Shown one piece after another: positions 1 to 9,300 of a DNA stretch of 24,251 nt (its first letter is position 1; each line of letters begins with the position of its first letter). The notes beneath the pieces were generated by a model. The model was not told where the DNA came from, did no database searches, and was given only the letters and a program-made list of their open reading frames with translations. Source of the DNA: Silene noctiflora (lineage: Eukaryota > Streptophyta > Magnoliopsida > Caryophyllales > Caryophyllaceae); contig VHZZ01006567.1 in the NCBI GenBank assembly GCA_009801015.1, forward strand, positions 56,233 through 80,483, given 5' to 3'. The position numbers were made by a program, and so were the translations under genes.

Positions 1-591
1 ACAGTGAGCTGAATTGTTACTTTGATGCTACCAAGTATTTTACTTAATTGCCTTTACATTAGAGACACAAAGCTACTTCTAATCTTGTTTGGGCATGGTT
101 TCAACGCTTCAATTTCCTAAAAAGTAAACTAAGAAAACACATATGAGAGTAGCATGTCATCATCAATCAAATGGACCTAACAAGTTAGTTTCCCTTAAAA
201 TGAAAGTATCGGTTTGAATATTAAAACGGGTTAAATATTATTTTACTTAAGTATTTAAGACAATTCTTTTGTATTTTCCTATGCATTTTGCTTTTATCTT
301 ATTCATTTAATTAATCTGTGTTTTGCCGAATAGTCTATCCTATTATAGTTGCAAAAAAAGGTATCTTTGACGATCTATATCAAAATAATAGGATACTAAT
401 CTCGAGAGATTCTGATTTTATTAAATATTCTATATATATTTATATATAGAATATTTATATGTAGAATATTATCTCAAGAATATATTCAGTCAGATATAAT
501 TTTTCATATCAGTTATATAAATTCCACAATAAACATTAATTTTTGCATGATCATTCCACAATTTGATTTAATGTTACAATTGTATCGTAGG
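1..591. other. AT-rich intergenic DNA, no gene seen
   Basis: No open reading frame of note, no RNA gene and no clear transposon ends are visible in this AT-rich stretch. The only structure I can point to is the perfect AT palindrome at 423-456, listed separately. Confidence 0.6.
423..456. repeat. perfect 34-bp AT palindrome (hairpin)
   Basis: Two perfectly complementary 16-base arms (left arm AAATATTCTATATATA) are separated by TT. Such a sequence can form a hairpin in RNA or a cruciform in DNA. It may be a collapsed MITE or simple AT-repeat expansion. No flanking target duplication was recognised. Confidence 0.8.
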
Positions 592-830
592 TAGAGCTAT
601 TCACAAGCCGGGCCACCATTGAGCGGGCCTTGTGATATGAGGCTTGGGCCCAACACTACTCTTCGGTGTTGAGCCTGTCAAGTTGGACTTCGGACTTAGT
701 GGTCGGGGAACGGTTGTGAGTGGCGGGCCAGAACCGTCTGTACCATGTTTGTTCTACTTTTTTATGTCGGAGTCGAAGTCAAGTCAGGCAAAGAGAAGGG
801 GCTGACAGTGACTAACACTTTGGATCTATC
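592..830. repeat. GC-rich interspersed repeat fragment, possibly hAT-derived
   Basis: This block is much richer in GC than its surroundings, with GGGCC/GGGCTT-type motifs. It begins with TAGAGCTATTCACAAGCCGG, which resembles the TAGRGNTG... ends of some plant hAT elements. I cannot find a matching right end, so it is either one end of a decayed element or a different repeat family. There is no coding potential. Confidence 0.35.
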
Positions 831-1032
831 ATAGATTATTAATTCAATAACGATACTAAAATATTAATCTAAAATGTATATTAATCTGACGAACAACTTA
901 ACTTTTTTTTTTAGTCTACGGGGTTTTGAAAGTCCCCTTCATAATATAGTAAAATTATAAAGAAATTTTATGCTATATTAATGACCACACATGTTTTTAC
1001 CAAATTGTAGTATTTTCACCAAGAATACAGTA

Positions 1033-1408
1033 CTCCTTTGTTCGTACTTTATCCCCTTTCACTGGGAAAAAGGAACATACATCGGATGTACTATTCATAC
1101 TTTATTTGTTTTTGAGCATATGAGTATTTTTTTTTTGAGCTTTTTACCTCAAACTTTGTTGGTTTTGAACATATGTATATTTTTTCTGGGCTTATTAAAG
1201 TTTATAAGTTAGATTTTAATTTTTTTCTCGTCAAAACTCAAATTTAACCAAGCTTATATGTAATGTTTTTGAGTTTTATTTTAATTTTTCGAGCTTAATA
1301 TGTAAATGAATGAACTCAGAAACTTTATGGTAAAACTCAAAATTTTTAAAACAAAACTCAAAAATTTTATTATTCGGAAACTATAAAATTGGTGGTAGTA
1401 CACCGGAG
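1033..1408. mobile_element. probable Stowaway-like MITE, 376 bp
   Basis: The stretch starts CTCCTTTGTTCGTAC and ends GTACACCGGAG, which read inward are similar but imperfect inverted termini (CTCC..TGT..TAC). It is flanked by TA on both sides (1031-1032 and 1409-1410), the target duplication expected of Tc1/mariner-derived Stowaway elements. The interior is AT-rich and does not code. The poor match of the ends makes this a probable rather than certain call. Confidence 0.45.
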
Positions 1409-1592
1409 TATAATCTACTTACGGTCTCTCACTTACCTTTAGGTAGCTAAAATTTTCAAATTTTGACCATAAATCAATTAAAAAATGAAATGTGATACTC
1501 GTAGGGTCACATTTATATTAAAAAAACCTTAACTACCATCAAACATGATCGAAGTGCTGTTTAAAAACTATATACATACATGTGGAAAAAAC

Positions 1593-1793
1593 TGTAACAA
1601 CCCAATTCGCCACCGTTGTAACATGAACTCAATAAGATGAGATGTGCACCTTTGGATTCATTATTTGTCCTCACTTAAGTCCAAAAGCACAATACCTATT
1701 ACTATGGGTGAAATCCCTTATAAACACATCATAAGCTCCTCAAATTTCCGATGTGATGAGACAATTTTACTCTCAATATCTTGGGGTGTTACA
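1593..1793 (-). mobile_element. solo LTR of the TRIM family seen at 2862-3419
   Basis: Read on the minus strand, this 201-bp block starts TGTAACACCCC and aligns along its length with both terminal repeats of the TRIM to the right, in inverted orientation. Shared landmarks include the CACATCGG-like block, the TTATGATGTG/TTTATAA segment and the GGGTTGTTA end. No primer-binding site or second LTR adjoins it, so it is best read as a solo LTR left by recombination. The A-rich flanks (AAAAC and AAAAT) are only weakly alike. It is a non-coding fossil. Confidence 0.75.
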
Positions 1794-2861
1794 AAAATTA
1801 TATGTAATACGGAGTACAAGATTTTACATAAATAACGACAAAATAGGGTCAAATCTCATTTAAAGTTTCAAATGCATTACTAGTTAAGTTGGTAGTAAAG
1901 AAGGTCACGAGAATTTTTACTTCAACTGAATTTCAAATTTGAATTGTAAAATCATTGGAGAGGGAGTGTTTGATATAAGGGTGTTAACAAAGGAAAAGAG
2001 AATCAAACCCTCGTATTCCATTTGTTACTGTTTGTTTGAGTAAAACAATGGTTTCCTTACCCTCCCCCTAATGATCGAAAACACTACAGCTACGCCTCAA
2101 AATTTTCAATCCCACTCTAAAAACACCGTGTGGGGGAGTGAGTAAGACATGGTCTTGGCTGTGTTGTGGTGGTGGGGATAAAATTAGCAGCGATTATGGA
2201 TGTTGTCATTCTTTTTTATGGGGTGACCAAACAATAAGGGAAATTTGGAGTAATTTCCTTCATTTTCACTCTTTTTCCTTTATTGATTTCATTCTCTTAC
2301 CCTTTGATGAATTAAACGTCTCCTATTTAATAATCTTGCTAGGTAAACAAGTTATTTTTATAATAAAGTAGGATACCAAATGTTAAATGAGTGATTCAAC
2401 TCATATTACATGCTCGCATAACATAATAATACTAATACTTTATTTGGTAAAATTAATTGAAAATGTAGCTGAAACCTGAAAAGGTACCTGAAAATTGAAA
2501 AGCTAACTGAAATCAGAAAAAGGTAACCGATAATGTAGCTGAAAATTATGAGCTGATAAGATAACTGATTATATAAAAAAAAATGTTTGACAAATTAACT
2601 AAAAATGTAACTTATTGTGGTGAAATGACATGAGGATATAGTAATTATTTAATATTATAGATTATAGATTGAAAGGCTAAAAAAGGAATATTCATTAGGA
2701 TCAGGTACCAGAAATCTCAAATGCTACCTTATATAACATTTCATTTCAGATAGCTTATTTGAGCAAATAAGTTACTTGTCAAACACCTGCAAAAATATAA
2801 GCTACCTGAAATTTTGGTCAAATAAACTATTTTCCATAAGTATGATAGGTCGTTCCTAACA
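1794..2861. other. intergenic DNA with degenerate A-rich repeats
   Basis: No gene is visible. Around 1957-2323 the two sides read GGAG..GTTTGAT and, inverted, GGAGACGTTTAAT, with weak internal complementarity; this could be a decayed Tourist-like MITE, but no target duplication is apparent. From about 2440 to 2815 the motifs CTGAAA, GCTACCTGAA and GTAACTGA recur on an A-rich background, suggesting an old foldback repeat without recoverable ends. Confidence 0.4.
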
Positions 2862-3064
2862 TGTAACACCCCAAAAGATTTAGAGAAAAGTTGTCTCACA
2901 TCGGGAAAGTAAGGAGTTTATGAGATGTTTATAAAGGATTTCACCGACCACTTAATAACAAGGCCTTGTGCTTTTGTGCTTAAGTGAGGACAAATAATAG
3001 CCCAAAGGTACACATCCCATCTTATTGGGGTTGTGTTATGACAGTGGCGGGTCAGGTTGTTATA
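2862..3064 (+). repeat. left LTR of the TRIM
   Basis: This is the 203-bp direct repeat partner of 3215-3419, starting at TGTAACACCCC and ending just before the primer-binding site. The two aligned repeats share the CACATCGGGA block, the TTATGAGATGTTTATAAA block and the CCAAAGGTACACAT block. Confidence 0.85.
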
Positions 3065-3066
3065 AA

Positions 3067-3078
3067 TGGTATCAGAGC
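3067..3078 (+). other. TRIM primer-binding site, tRNA-iMet type
   Basis: TGGTATCAGAGC, complementary to the 3' end of plant initiator methionine tRNA, lies two bases downstream of the left LTR, as in most plant LTR elements. Confidence 0.85.
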
Positions 3079-3214
3079 AACTCTGCGACCGTGGGGTAGT
3101 GAGCATGTGGTCAGGAGTACCCGATTCACCCACCTAACAGGGGAGGATTCTGGGCTTGGTTGCGGTCAACTCCGAGGCACAACGAGGACGTTGTGTTCTT
3201 TAAGTGAGGGAGTT

Positions 3215-3419
3215 TGTAACACCCCAAGAGATTTAGAGGAAAACTGTTTCACATCGGGACAATAAAGAGCTTATGAGATGTTTATAAAAGATTACACCCA
3301 CCACTTAGTAACAAGACCTTGTGCTTTTGAGTTTAAGTGATGACAAATAATAACCCAAAGGTACACATTACACCTTATTAATGGGTTGTGTTACGACGAT
3401 GACGGGTCGGGTTGTTATA
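3215..3419 (+). repeat. right LTR of the TRIM
   Basis: This 205-bp direct repeat is preceded by the purine tract AAGTGAGGGAG. It starts and ends with the same motifs as the left LTR and is followed by CCTAACA, the word that also precedes the left LTR. Confidence 0.85.
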
Positions 3420-3426
3420 CCTAACA

Positions 3427-3790
3427 TGTCTTATAAGTTGTCATGTTTGGAATATATAGAGTGAGCGTAAGTAACAGACCCACGATCACATGTATCGTGT
3501 TGGTGGTAATTAATTAACAGGGTGTTTTCATCACAAGCCTTACCGTTAATAGTTATGTTAATCAAGATTGTCAGGATTGAGTCAAGGTTCGTAAAATCCT
3601 GCAAAAAGCTTGGATAAACTAGTTTATGTAAAAAAATTGGGTATATTTTGTGATATATAATATTTAAAGTCTATTTAATGACATAAAAGGTTTAATAATC
3701 ATATCAATATATTACATATACCTTTAATTTAGAGTTATAAGCATAGAAAAACAACAAAACTCACAAAATTAGAACACAAGTAAATCTTTT
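3427..3790. other. AT-rich intergenic DNA, nothing recognised
   Basis: I see no gene, repeat boundary or RNA structure here. Confidence 0.5.
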
Positions 3791-3950
3791 TACGATCCTG
3801 AACTATCCCATCATCAATCTACACAATCGCGTAGGATCGATCGTACACGATTGTATACGATCCTGAACTATCCAACTATCGATCCTACCGATTGTGTACG
3901 ATCCTACACAATTCTATACAATCCTACACGATGCTGTACGATCCTATGCG
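3791..3950. repeat. cluster of TACGATCCT-type motifs
   Basis: CGATCCT or close variants recur on the plus strand about every 20-65 bases, and AGGATCGATCGT appears in the opposite sense near 3833. The 18-base string TACGATCCTGAACTATCC occurs twice, starting at 3791 and 3856. This is a degenerate minisatellite or a multi-inverted-repeat transposon end. It has no coding content. Confidence 0.6.
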
Positions 3951-3969
3951 ACCATAGAATTAGTTGATA

Positions 3970-4215
3970 TTGTGGGTTGACTCGTGGATAAGGATGGATT
4001 GTAAGATGGTTGATGAGTTGCGATTGGGCGGTTTTGTGGGTTAGACTCGAGATTATGGTTTTATGGTGTGTGCATGTGGTTTTTAAATGACCGTTTGCTT
4101 TTGTGAGTAGACTCGTGGTTAAGGATGCATTGTAAAAATGGGTGATGGGTTGCAATTGGGTGATTTCATGGGCTAGAATCTAGATCGTGGTTTCATGGAC
4201 CTGTGAATTTGAGAG
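3970..4215. repeat. two-unit tandem repeat, period about 131 bp
   Basis: Unit one (from about 3970) and unit two (from about 4101) share an ordered series of blocks: GACTCGTGG, AAGGATG.ATTGTAA, TGATG.GTTG, ATTGGG and a TGG.TT.ATGG block. They are clearly diverged, which points to an old duplication. Apparent reading frames through the repeat look like chance. Confidence 0.7.
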
Positions 4216-4339
4216 TTTTTTTGCTAGGTAAATGGACTGGTAAATGGTGCCCGTGTTGTGTGAGACGAAAGTAAGGGCTAGGATTTAGGAAAAAGGTACC
4301 TTTGTCAAATAGAAACAAAAGATGGAATATGCCGATTCG

Positions 4340-4560
4340 TTAAAGTGAAGAAACGTTCATCAAAGACAGAATACCTTTATTCAATAAAAGTACTCTCTCA
4401 CGTTCTTAACTCGAGTAAAGAACTAACCATGATAAAAAGAAAAAGTACACTCTCTATTGTACATGCTCTTAACGCCAGGATCGAGTCAAAAACTAACCAT
4501 GGTTACTTTTCTCCTTGGGATATGTACCAACCATGGTTAACATTTAACCATAGTTAATGG
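4340..4560. repeat. repeats rich in AACCATGGTT in the J-protein gene promoter region
   Basis: A block running AAAAGTAC..CTCTC..CTTAAC..GAGT..AACTAACCATG occurs twice in succession (from about 4386 and about 4440). It is followed by AACCATGGTT palindromes and TTAACCATAGTTAATGG, so the stretch can fold on itself. It ends about 100 bases before the candidate TATA box. It is probably a small duplicated repeat; a regulatory role is possible but not shown. Confidence 0.5.
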
Positions 4561-4654
4561 TTACTTGTAGAAAATGGACTAAAAAATCATCAATGCCCAC
4601 AATCACTTTCCTTTTTCTCCCTTCAATCCAAGGAAGAACATCCCCATTTTTCCT

Positions 4655-4660
4655 TATAAA
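4655..4660 (+). promoter_or_regulatory. candidate TATA box of the J-protein gene
   Basis: TATAAA followed by T lies about 180 bases before the candidate first leader donor site. The surrounding pyrimidine-rich DNA (CTTTCCTTTTTCTCCC upstream) is typical of a plant core promoter. It is assigned by position only; no transcript data are available. Confidence 0.35.
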
Positions 4661-4689
4661 TTCTTGTGATTTTTATTTATTTTTGTCAC

Positions 4690-4843
4690 AATTTTTTTTT
4701 TTCATTTGGGTAAAATTCTGAGATTAATCCCCAATCCTCTGCTCAAATTTCATACCGGCAGAAAATAAAATTCAAACTCTCTATAGTTCATGGCGCTTTC
4801 TGAATTCAAATTCAGTACTCTACAGTAAATTTTTGCTAATTTG
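4690..4843 (+). other. inferred first 5' leader exon of the J-protein gene
   Basis: Transcription probably begins some 30 bases after the candidate TATA box. A donor-like site (TTTG|GTATAA) follows 4843; a second possible donor (ACA|GTAAAT) follows 4824. The long T-rich DNA after this point reads like a plant intron. The exon limits are inference from splice-site look and position. Confidence 0.35.
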
Positions 4844-5937
4844 GTATAAATCCCTTTTATTTCTTTACCTTTTTTACTTAAATTTTGTAACTTTTTTACT
4901 GTTGAACTGTTGCTTGTTAATCTATCAACTTGCCCAGATGATACATTTCTAGGGTTTCTGTTTGAATTTGGTTTTTGTTAATTTTGAATGTGTACATTTA
5001 AGTTTGATTGTTAGTTTAAGAACTTTACTTGATGTGTTTATGTCTAAGAAAATAATTCATTTTGTTTTGAATTGAGTGGTTTTACCTGTTTATGTTAATT
5101 GGATTTTTCCCTCCATTTTTTAGTGGTAAGATCTACATTGACCATTTTTTTTTTGAATTTAGGTTTGAGGGTTCTGATGAATTCTCATATACTTTTACTC
5201 ATGTTTGGAACTTCCTCGGTGCGAGGGGATTTTGAAAAACGTATACAATCAAATGGAACGGAACAGAAATACTTCTTTTAAACGGGGTTTAACTGCGTTT
5301 TAAAACCTGTTATTGTTATTGGCTATAATTTTTTTGTTCATTAGTCCATGGATTCAAATATGATACACAGTACCACCACTGTTTTATCTGTTTGTTGTTT
5401 TGTTTATTTTAAGTAGATGAATAGATGACTCTGTAGATGTCTGAAAACTTCTGAATTCTGGGGGGCGTAGAGGGTTGGAGATGTGCTCTTTTGTTCATTG
5501 ATTGTTTGTCCGAGGAGTATGCGAAATTTTCGAGATGGTTGGGATGAGGAAAATTTGGGAGATGAGTGCTTTTGTCCCCAACTCCCCATAGATGGGGAGC
5601 ACTGATAGAATCTCTGAATTTAATTGCAGATGCGGATTTTTTTGGCGTTAGCGATCTGCTAATTATTTTTTGTATATTTGTATTGAATATGTGTTCGTGA
5701 GAATTTGGAAATATGTAAGCTGATTTACGTTGGTTGTGCTGATTGGTTATCGAATCTGATAATTCTATCGGAAGCTGATAGGAATTGAATTTTTTGTCAT
5801 TTCTTAACCTATTTCCAAAAAATTCGAACACAAACTGTATAATGAGATGCTAAGTCATCGACTCATTGTTACTGACAGCTAAGTAGCCTAACGTATAATG
5901 TCAGCGAATCAGTTGAAAGTGAGGTTATCTATGTGTG

Positions 5938-5945
5938 TTAGTACT
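5938..5945. repeat. 8-bp target duplication of hAT MITE copy 1 (left)
   Basis: TTAGTACT is repeated perfectly at 6134-6141 on the other side of the element. Confidence 0.9.
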
Positions 5946-6133
5946 CAGTGGCGTCTTAAAATAAATGGAGGCCTAGTGCATCACAAAAAAATGAGGCCCC
6001 AAATACGATTGTACGAGGGTACTATACGTCAAGGTTTATATTAAATTTCATCAATAAAGCTTTTAAATTCAATGGTCAAAACAGGAGGCCCGGTTCTGCC
6101 GCCCGTGGTCGATCGTGGTATTAGACACCCCTG
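5946..6133. mobile_element. hAT-type MITE, 188 bp, copy 1
   Basis: The element begins CAGTGGCGTCTTAAA and ends TTAGACACCCCTG, whose reverse complement CAGGGGTGTCTAA matches the start; CAGNGGCG is a common hAT terminus. It is flanked by a perfect 8-bp target duplication, TTAGTACT (5938-5945 and 6134-6141), the length made by hAT transposases. The interior does not code. A second copy at 17128-17290 shares most of its length, including ATAAATGGAGGCC, AATGAGGCCCCAAATA and TTTATATTAAATTTCATCAA. It lies within the inferred leader intron of the J-protein gene. Confidence 0.92.
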
Positions 6134-6141
6134 TTAGTACT

Positions 6142-6949
6142 CAAAAGATGCATACCTCAAAACGTTATTTCATTAATTCTGTAGGTTATTCGCTGAATCA
6201 ATTTGATCGTAGTCCTTGACCTCGTACACTAAAATTTTTGTGACACTTTCATGTAAATGGGACAAGTTATTAACTACTACTGTCTTAGGTTGAGTTTTCA
6301 ACTTAAACCTTAAACATTCACTCTCCTCATGCGACCACCACTGCACCTCACCAGAGATCAGCTCATTGACTAAGAACTTGTTAATAGTATTAGTATCCTT
6401 AACCAATTTTTACCCTATACAACATGACCTCCTGAGACATTTCTGATGGGATATTTAATCTATGTGTGGTTTGCTGTTGAACATGTCTTTAACGAGGCTC
6501 TGATTCTTTTTAGACTAGTTTGAGTTGACCTACATGGCTTCATGTTTAAAATCTTCTTGCATGGTGTCTTGTTTTGTTTGACTATGGTTAGTAGCTGACC
6601 AACGTGACTTGTTCATTATAGTCGCTCTGCTAACTGCTAAGTACACTGGCGACCTTTTTTTTAATGGTTCATAAGTATTTTCTCCTCTTTTAACGAAATA
6701 ATTTGAACATACCACTTACCTACATCTGTCAGTCTGTCACTAGGCTTTCTTTAACTGTACTGAGTTAGATATTCTAGTCTTACCGCTGAAGTCAGATTGT
6801 AGTTATTCTCCACTGTACCCTAAGGTCTAACCTTAAAAAACTGAGATTGACCAGTACGTCATAACTCTGACAGATTTTGTTGAATTTTGTAGCGTTGTTG
6901 TCATTACTAGTTTGTTGACGCTGCATTTTTTTTTCATTTTTTTTTTCAG
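6142..6949. other. non-coding intron DNA, nothing further recognised
   Basis: The stretch ends in a polypyrimidine tract and CAG acceptor at 6949. I find no further repeat boundaries or coding frames that resemble a known protein. Confidence 0.4.
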
Positions 6950-7031
6950 GCATTTGGTTGATCATCTAAAATTGTTTTTAGATTAAGTAGGCGAGAGAAA
7001 GGAGCCGCTGCTGAAACAAGCATTATCTAAG
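6950..7031 (+). other. inferred second 5' leader exon of the J-protein gene
   Basis: This 82-base block is less T-rich than its surroundings. It sits between a strong acceptor (T-rich tract, then CAG|GC) and a donor (AAG|GTATCA). It contains no ATG, as expected of a leader exon that does not interfere with translation. The call rests on splice-site appearance only. Confidence 0.5.
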
Positions 7032-7740
7032 GTATCACTTTCATTTTAAACTCAAAGCTATGAAGGGAAAGTAAAATTCAAAAAAAGGGGATTACATGAT
7101 CTTTAATGCCTTGTTGTCCGTTTCCTCTATGTGATGAAATTTTGTGATGATCGTATATACATCATTGATACCACACGTCACTAAAGTTTATGCAGTATCC
7201 ATGCTTCGGTTCTCCTGTGATTTTTTTTTCCTGTTAGTTCTCTTAAAAATTAAAATATTGGTGGAGATTGGAGTTTTATGCAATTTGATATAATAATTAT
7301 TTGTAAGTGACGCAACTACATTTTGCTGAAATGATTCAGTGAATGAATTTGTTGATCTGTATGCCTTCACATTTTTAACTGACTCAGCTGGATGAAAAAA
7401 ATTGTTTATATGTACCTTTTGTTCATATTGGAAGGCTAAACATGGTATTGTATTAATGTGGGATGCAATTTATCCCTCAGTCCTCATCTTGTTGTGCTTT
7501 GAGCCCATGACTCTTGCCATGTGTTCTCTCGGCATGATTTTCCTTCGCTATGTTTACTGATCCCTTTTAAAAATCTCGGTAAGTAAATCTTTTGATAGGA
7601 ATACACGTGACATTTGTGTACATATGTTCAATGTCAAAGGAAGCCTCTACGTTTTATTTTTAATAGGAAATTGAAGATCAACTGTTATTTCAGGAAAAAA
7701 GATCTTCTACAGTTCTACTTAATGAAATACTATAGAAATA

Positions 7741-7998
7741 CTTCCTCCATTCAACTCCACTCTACCACTTTCTATTTTGTACACTATTCACAAGTGAGCA
7801 TTCAATTTCGATTTTCTCTCAATACATAAGTGTAAATATATTTATGTGGGATCTTGTTTGATTCGTTTTTACGAGTACATTAAAAATATCTAACTTTTAT
7901 AATTTTTGCAAAAACGTAGCTAACGATATTTACTGCGTAAAACACGCGTTGGCAAACGTGAAAAAGCAAAGTGGTAGAGTGGAGTTGAATGGAGGAAG
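7741..7998. mobile_element. Stowaway-like MITE with long near-perfect termini, 258 bp
   Basis: The left end (starts CTTCCTCCATTCAACTCC) and the inverted right end agree base for base over roughly the first 31 bases, through CTCTACCACTTT. TA flanks both sides (7739-7740 and 7999-8000), the Tc1/mariner-type target duplication. The preserved ends suggest that this copy is younger than the other MITEs in the window. The interior does not code. It lies in the second inferred leader intron of the J-protein gene. Confidence 0.88.
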
Positions 7999-9174
7999 TA
8001 TGTATTTAGGTTTGGTGGAGTTGTGATTTTATCAAGTAATAAGTGTTTTAGTTAAGACTATTTTACGTTGCAAATATGAAAATTTCATTACACTTTGGTA
8101 TTTGTAGCCATGTGCTATGATCATCAACTTGCATTTATATTTTTGGAACTATGCTTACTAGTTAAGTAGGTGCCTCTCATCTTTTTCTACAGTTCATTTA
8201 CGATAGGTCAACATGCTTATATATTGAATGTAACAGTAGTGGTATGATCATCGCCAAATATGTCAAGATAATAGCCATTTGCATTTTCTGATGTTTTTAC
8301 CATTAAGGGCTCACTTACATTACATGAGGGTAATTAATAAGAATATAAGATTATTAAGACAAAAATAAATGAAAAATTAGGAAGTGATGGTGGTGAAGGG
8401 AGGAATACAGGTTGGTTGGAGAACTAGGTTTGGAAGTAATGTGTTGTCGTTTGTGGGAATTGGCTACTATTATTTCCCTTAAGGGGTGTAGTTATCGTCT
8501 TCTTTTCCTCCCGTACTCCCTTCCAATACCAACCACTAACTTCACATTTCCTCTATTTTGACTTCTGTTACCCTAGTGACAACGATCCTCATTCCTCAAG
8601 CCCTGACTCTGGCTGATCTGAACTAGAATATGCTCGTAGTTCTCCCTTAATGTTACTTTTGTGGGTATTGGCTTTTTTCTCAGATCTCTTGCCATTACTA
8701 AACAAGATATGTTTACTGGTTTCATGCATCCTGAATCACTGAGACTGCGGCATCACCTAGATCTATTTATCATTTTTATGGCTCAATTCCTTGCTTTCAT
8801 TTGTCTGCTCTACCCTGAGGGAATTTTTGGTTCACATTGAACGAAGCAGGGACGATGTTGGATTTTGTTTGCGTTTGGGACCTTGGGTCCTGTTTCTTGT
8901 CTCTATTCAGACTTCGGACTACACTTGCAGCTGTTTATTCTCAGTTGTTGCAAATCTTTGATTCTGCCTATCAAATATAATCACTTTCATACCTTATGAA
9001 AATCTACTTGGCAATTGGCATCTTTATGTTCGTCGAAATAGTTGTCCCTACATTTTTTTCAATGTGATTTTGTGTTTGCTATTTTGGCGTTTTCCAGTTA
9101 CTTCACTACCTTTCTTCTTGACTGTTGTTCGAGTTTCTTTCACAGCTAGTGATAGAAACACATGTGCAATTATT

Positions 9175-9300
9175 AGTGGCGGCACTAGGATCTGGAGTTG
9201 GTGTGTGGAGTTTGGGGGAAGGAGGGGGATGAATGTAGATTGAAAATTGTAGGGTGCGCGAAGCCGCGAACTAGTACGCCATGGAGTAATTTCGATAACA
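9175..9300. repeat. possible hAT end fragment (TAGTGGCGGCACTAGGA)
   Basis: TAGTGGCGGCACTAGGATC resembles the CAGTGGCGGAGCTAGGA-type start seen in many plant hAT-derived repeats. It is followed by a G-rich stretch and a GC-rich GTGCGCGAAGCCGCGAA block that stand out from the T-rich intron. No right terminus or target duplication was found, so this is at most a fragment. Confidence 0.3.

Larger units (their letters stand above)
2862..3419 (+). mobile_element. TRIM (terminal-repeat retrotransposon in miniature), 558 bp
   Basis: Two direct terminal repeats of about 203-205 bp (2862-3064 and 3215-3419) both start TGTAACACCCC and end GTTGTTATA. Two bases after the left repeat is TGGTATCAGAGC (3067-3078), the complement of the 3' end of initiator tRNA-Met and the standard plant primer-binding site. 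A purine tract (3202-3212) precedes the right repeat. The roughly 150-bp interior has no coding capacity. The word CCTAACA flanks both ends (2855-2861 and 3420-3426), consistent with a target duplication. The element looks structurally whole for its class, but the two repeats have visibly diverged, so it is not recent. TRIMs rely on proteins of other retrotransposons. Confidence 0.88.
4844..6949 (+). other. inferred leader intron 1 of the J-protein gene
   Basis: The T-rich stretch runs from a GT donor at 4844 to a strong polypyrimidine tract and CAG acceptor at 6947-6949. Apart from the hAT MITE at 5946-6133, I see no gene here. The open frames on either strand have no family resemblance and look like chance. 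Confidence 0.4.

Noticed and set aside
1803-1820. ACGGAGTAC, like the right end of a Stowaway element
   Set aside because: No matching left end exists at a sensible distance, and the adjoining solo LTR occupies the expected body; too little remains to call.
2984-3265. 93-residue plus-strand frame across the TRIM
   Set aside because: It spans an LTR, the primer-binding site and the interior of a non-coding element, so it is not a gene.
2862-3419. Cassandra-type TRIM
   Set aside because: Cassandra terminal repeats contain a 5S rRNA-like segment; none is visible in these repeats.
3791-3950. CRISPR-like regular repeats
   Set aside because: The motif spacing and sequence are irregular, the repeats are too short, and the DNA is plant nuclear.
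5404-5831. Minus-strand open frames of 61 and 140 residues in the inferred leader intron
   Set aside because: The composition looks random, there is no recognisable domain, and the frames lie in T-rich intron-like DNA; they are best explained as chance.
8311-8580. Possible foldback MITE around GGGCTCACTTACATTACATGA and TTCCTCCCGTACTCCCTTCC
   Set aside because: Only short, scattered complementarity (GGGAGG..GGTTGG against its inverse) could be found, without clear ends or a target duplication.
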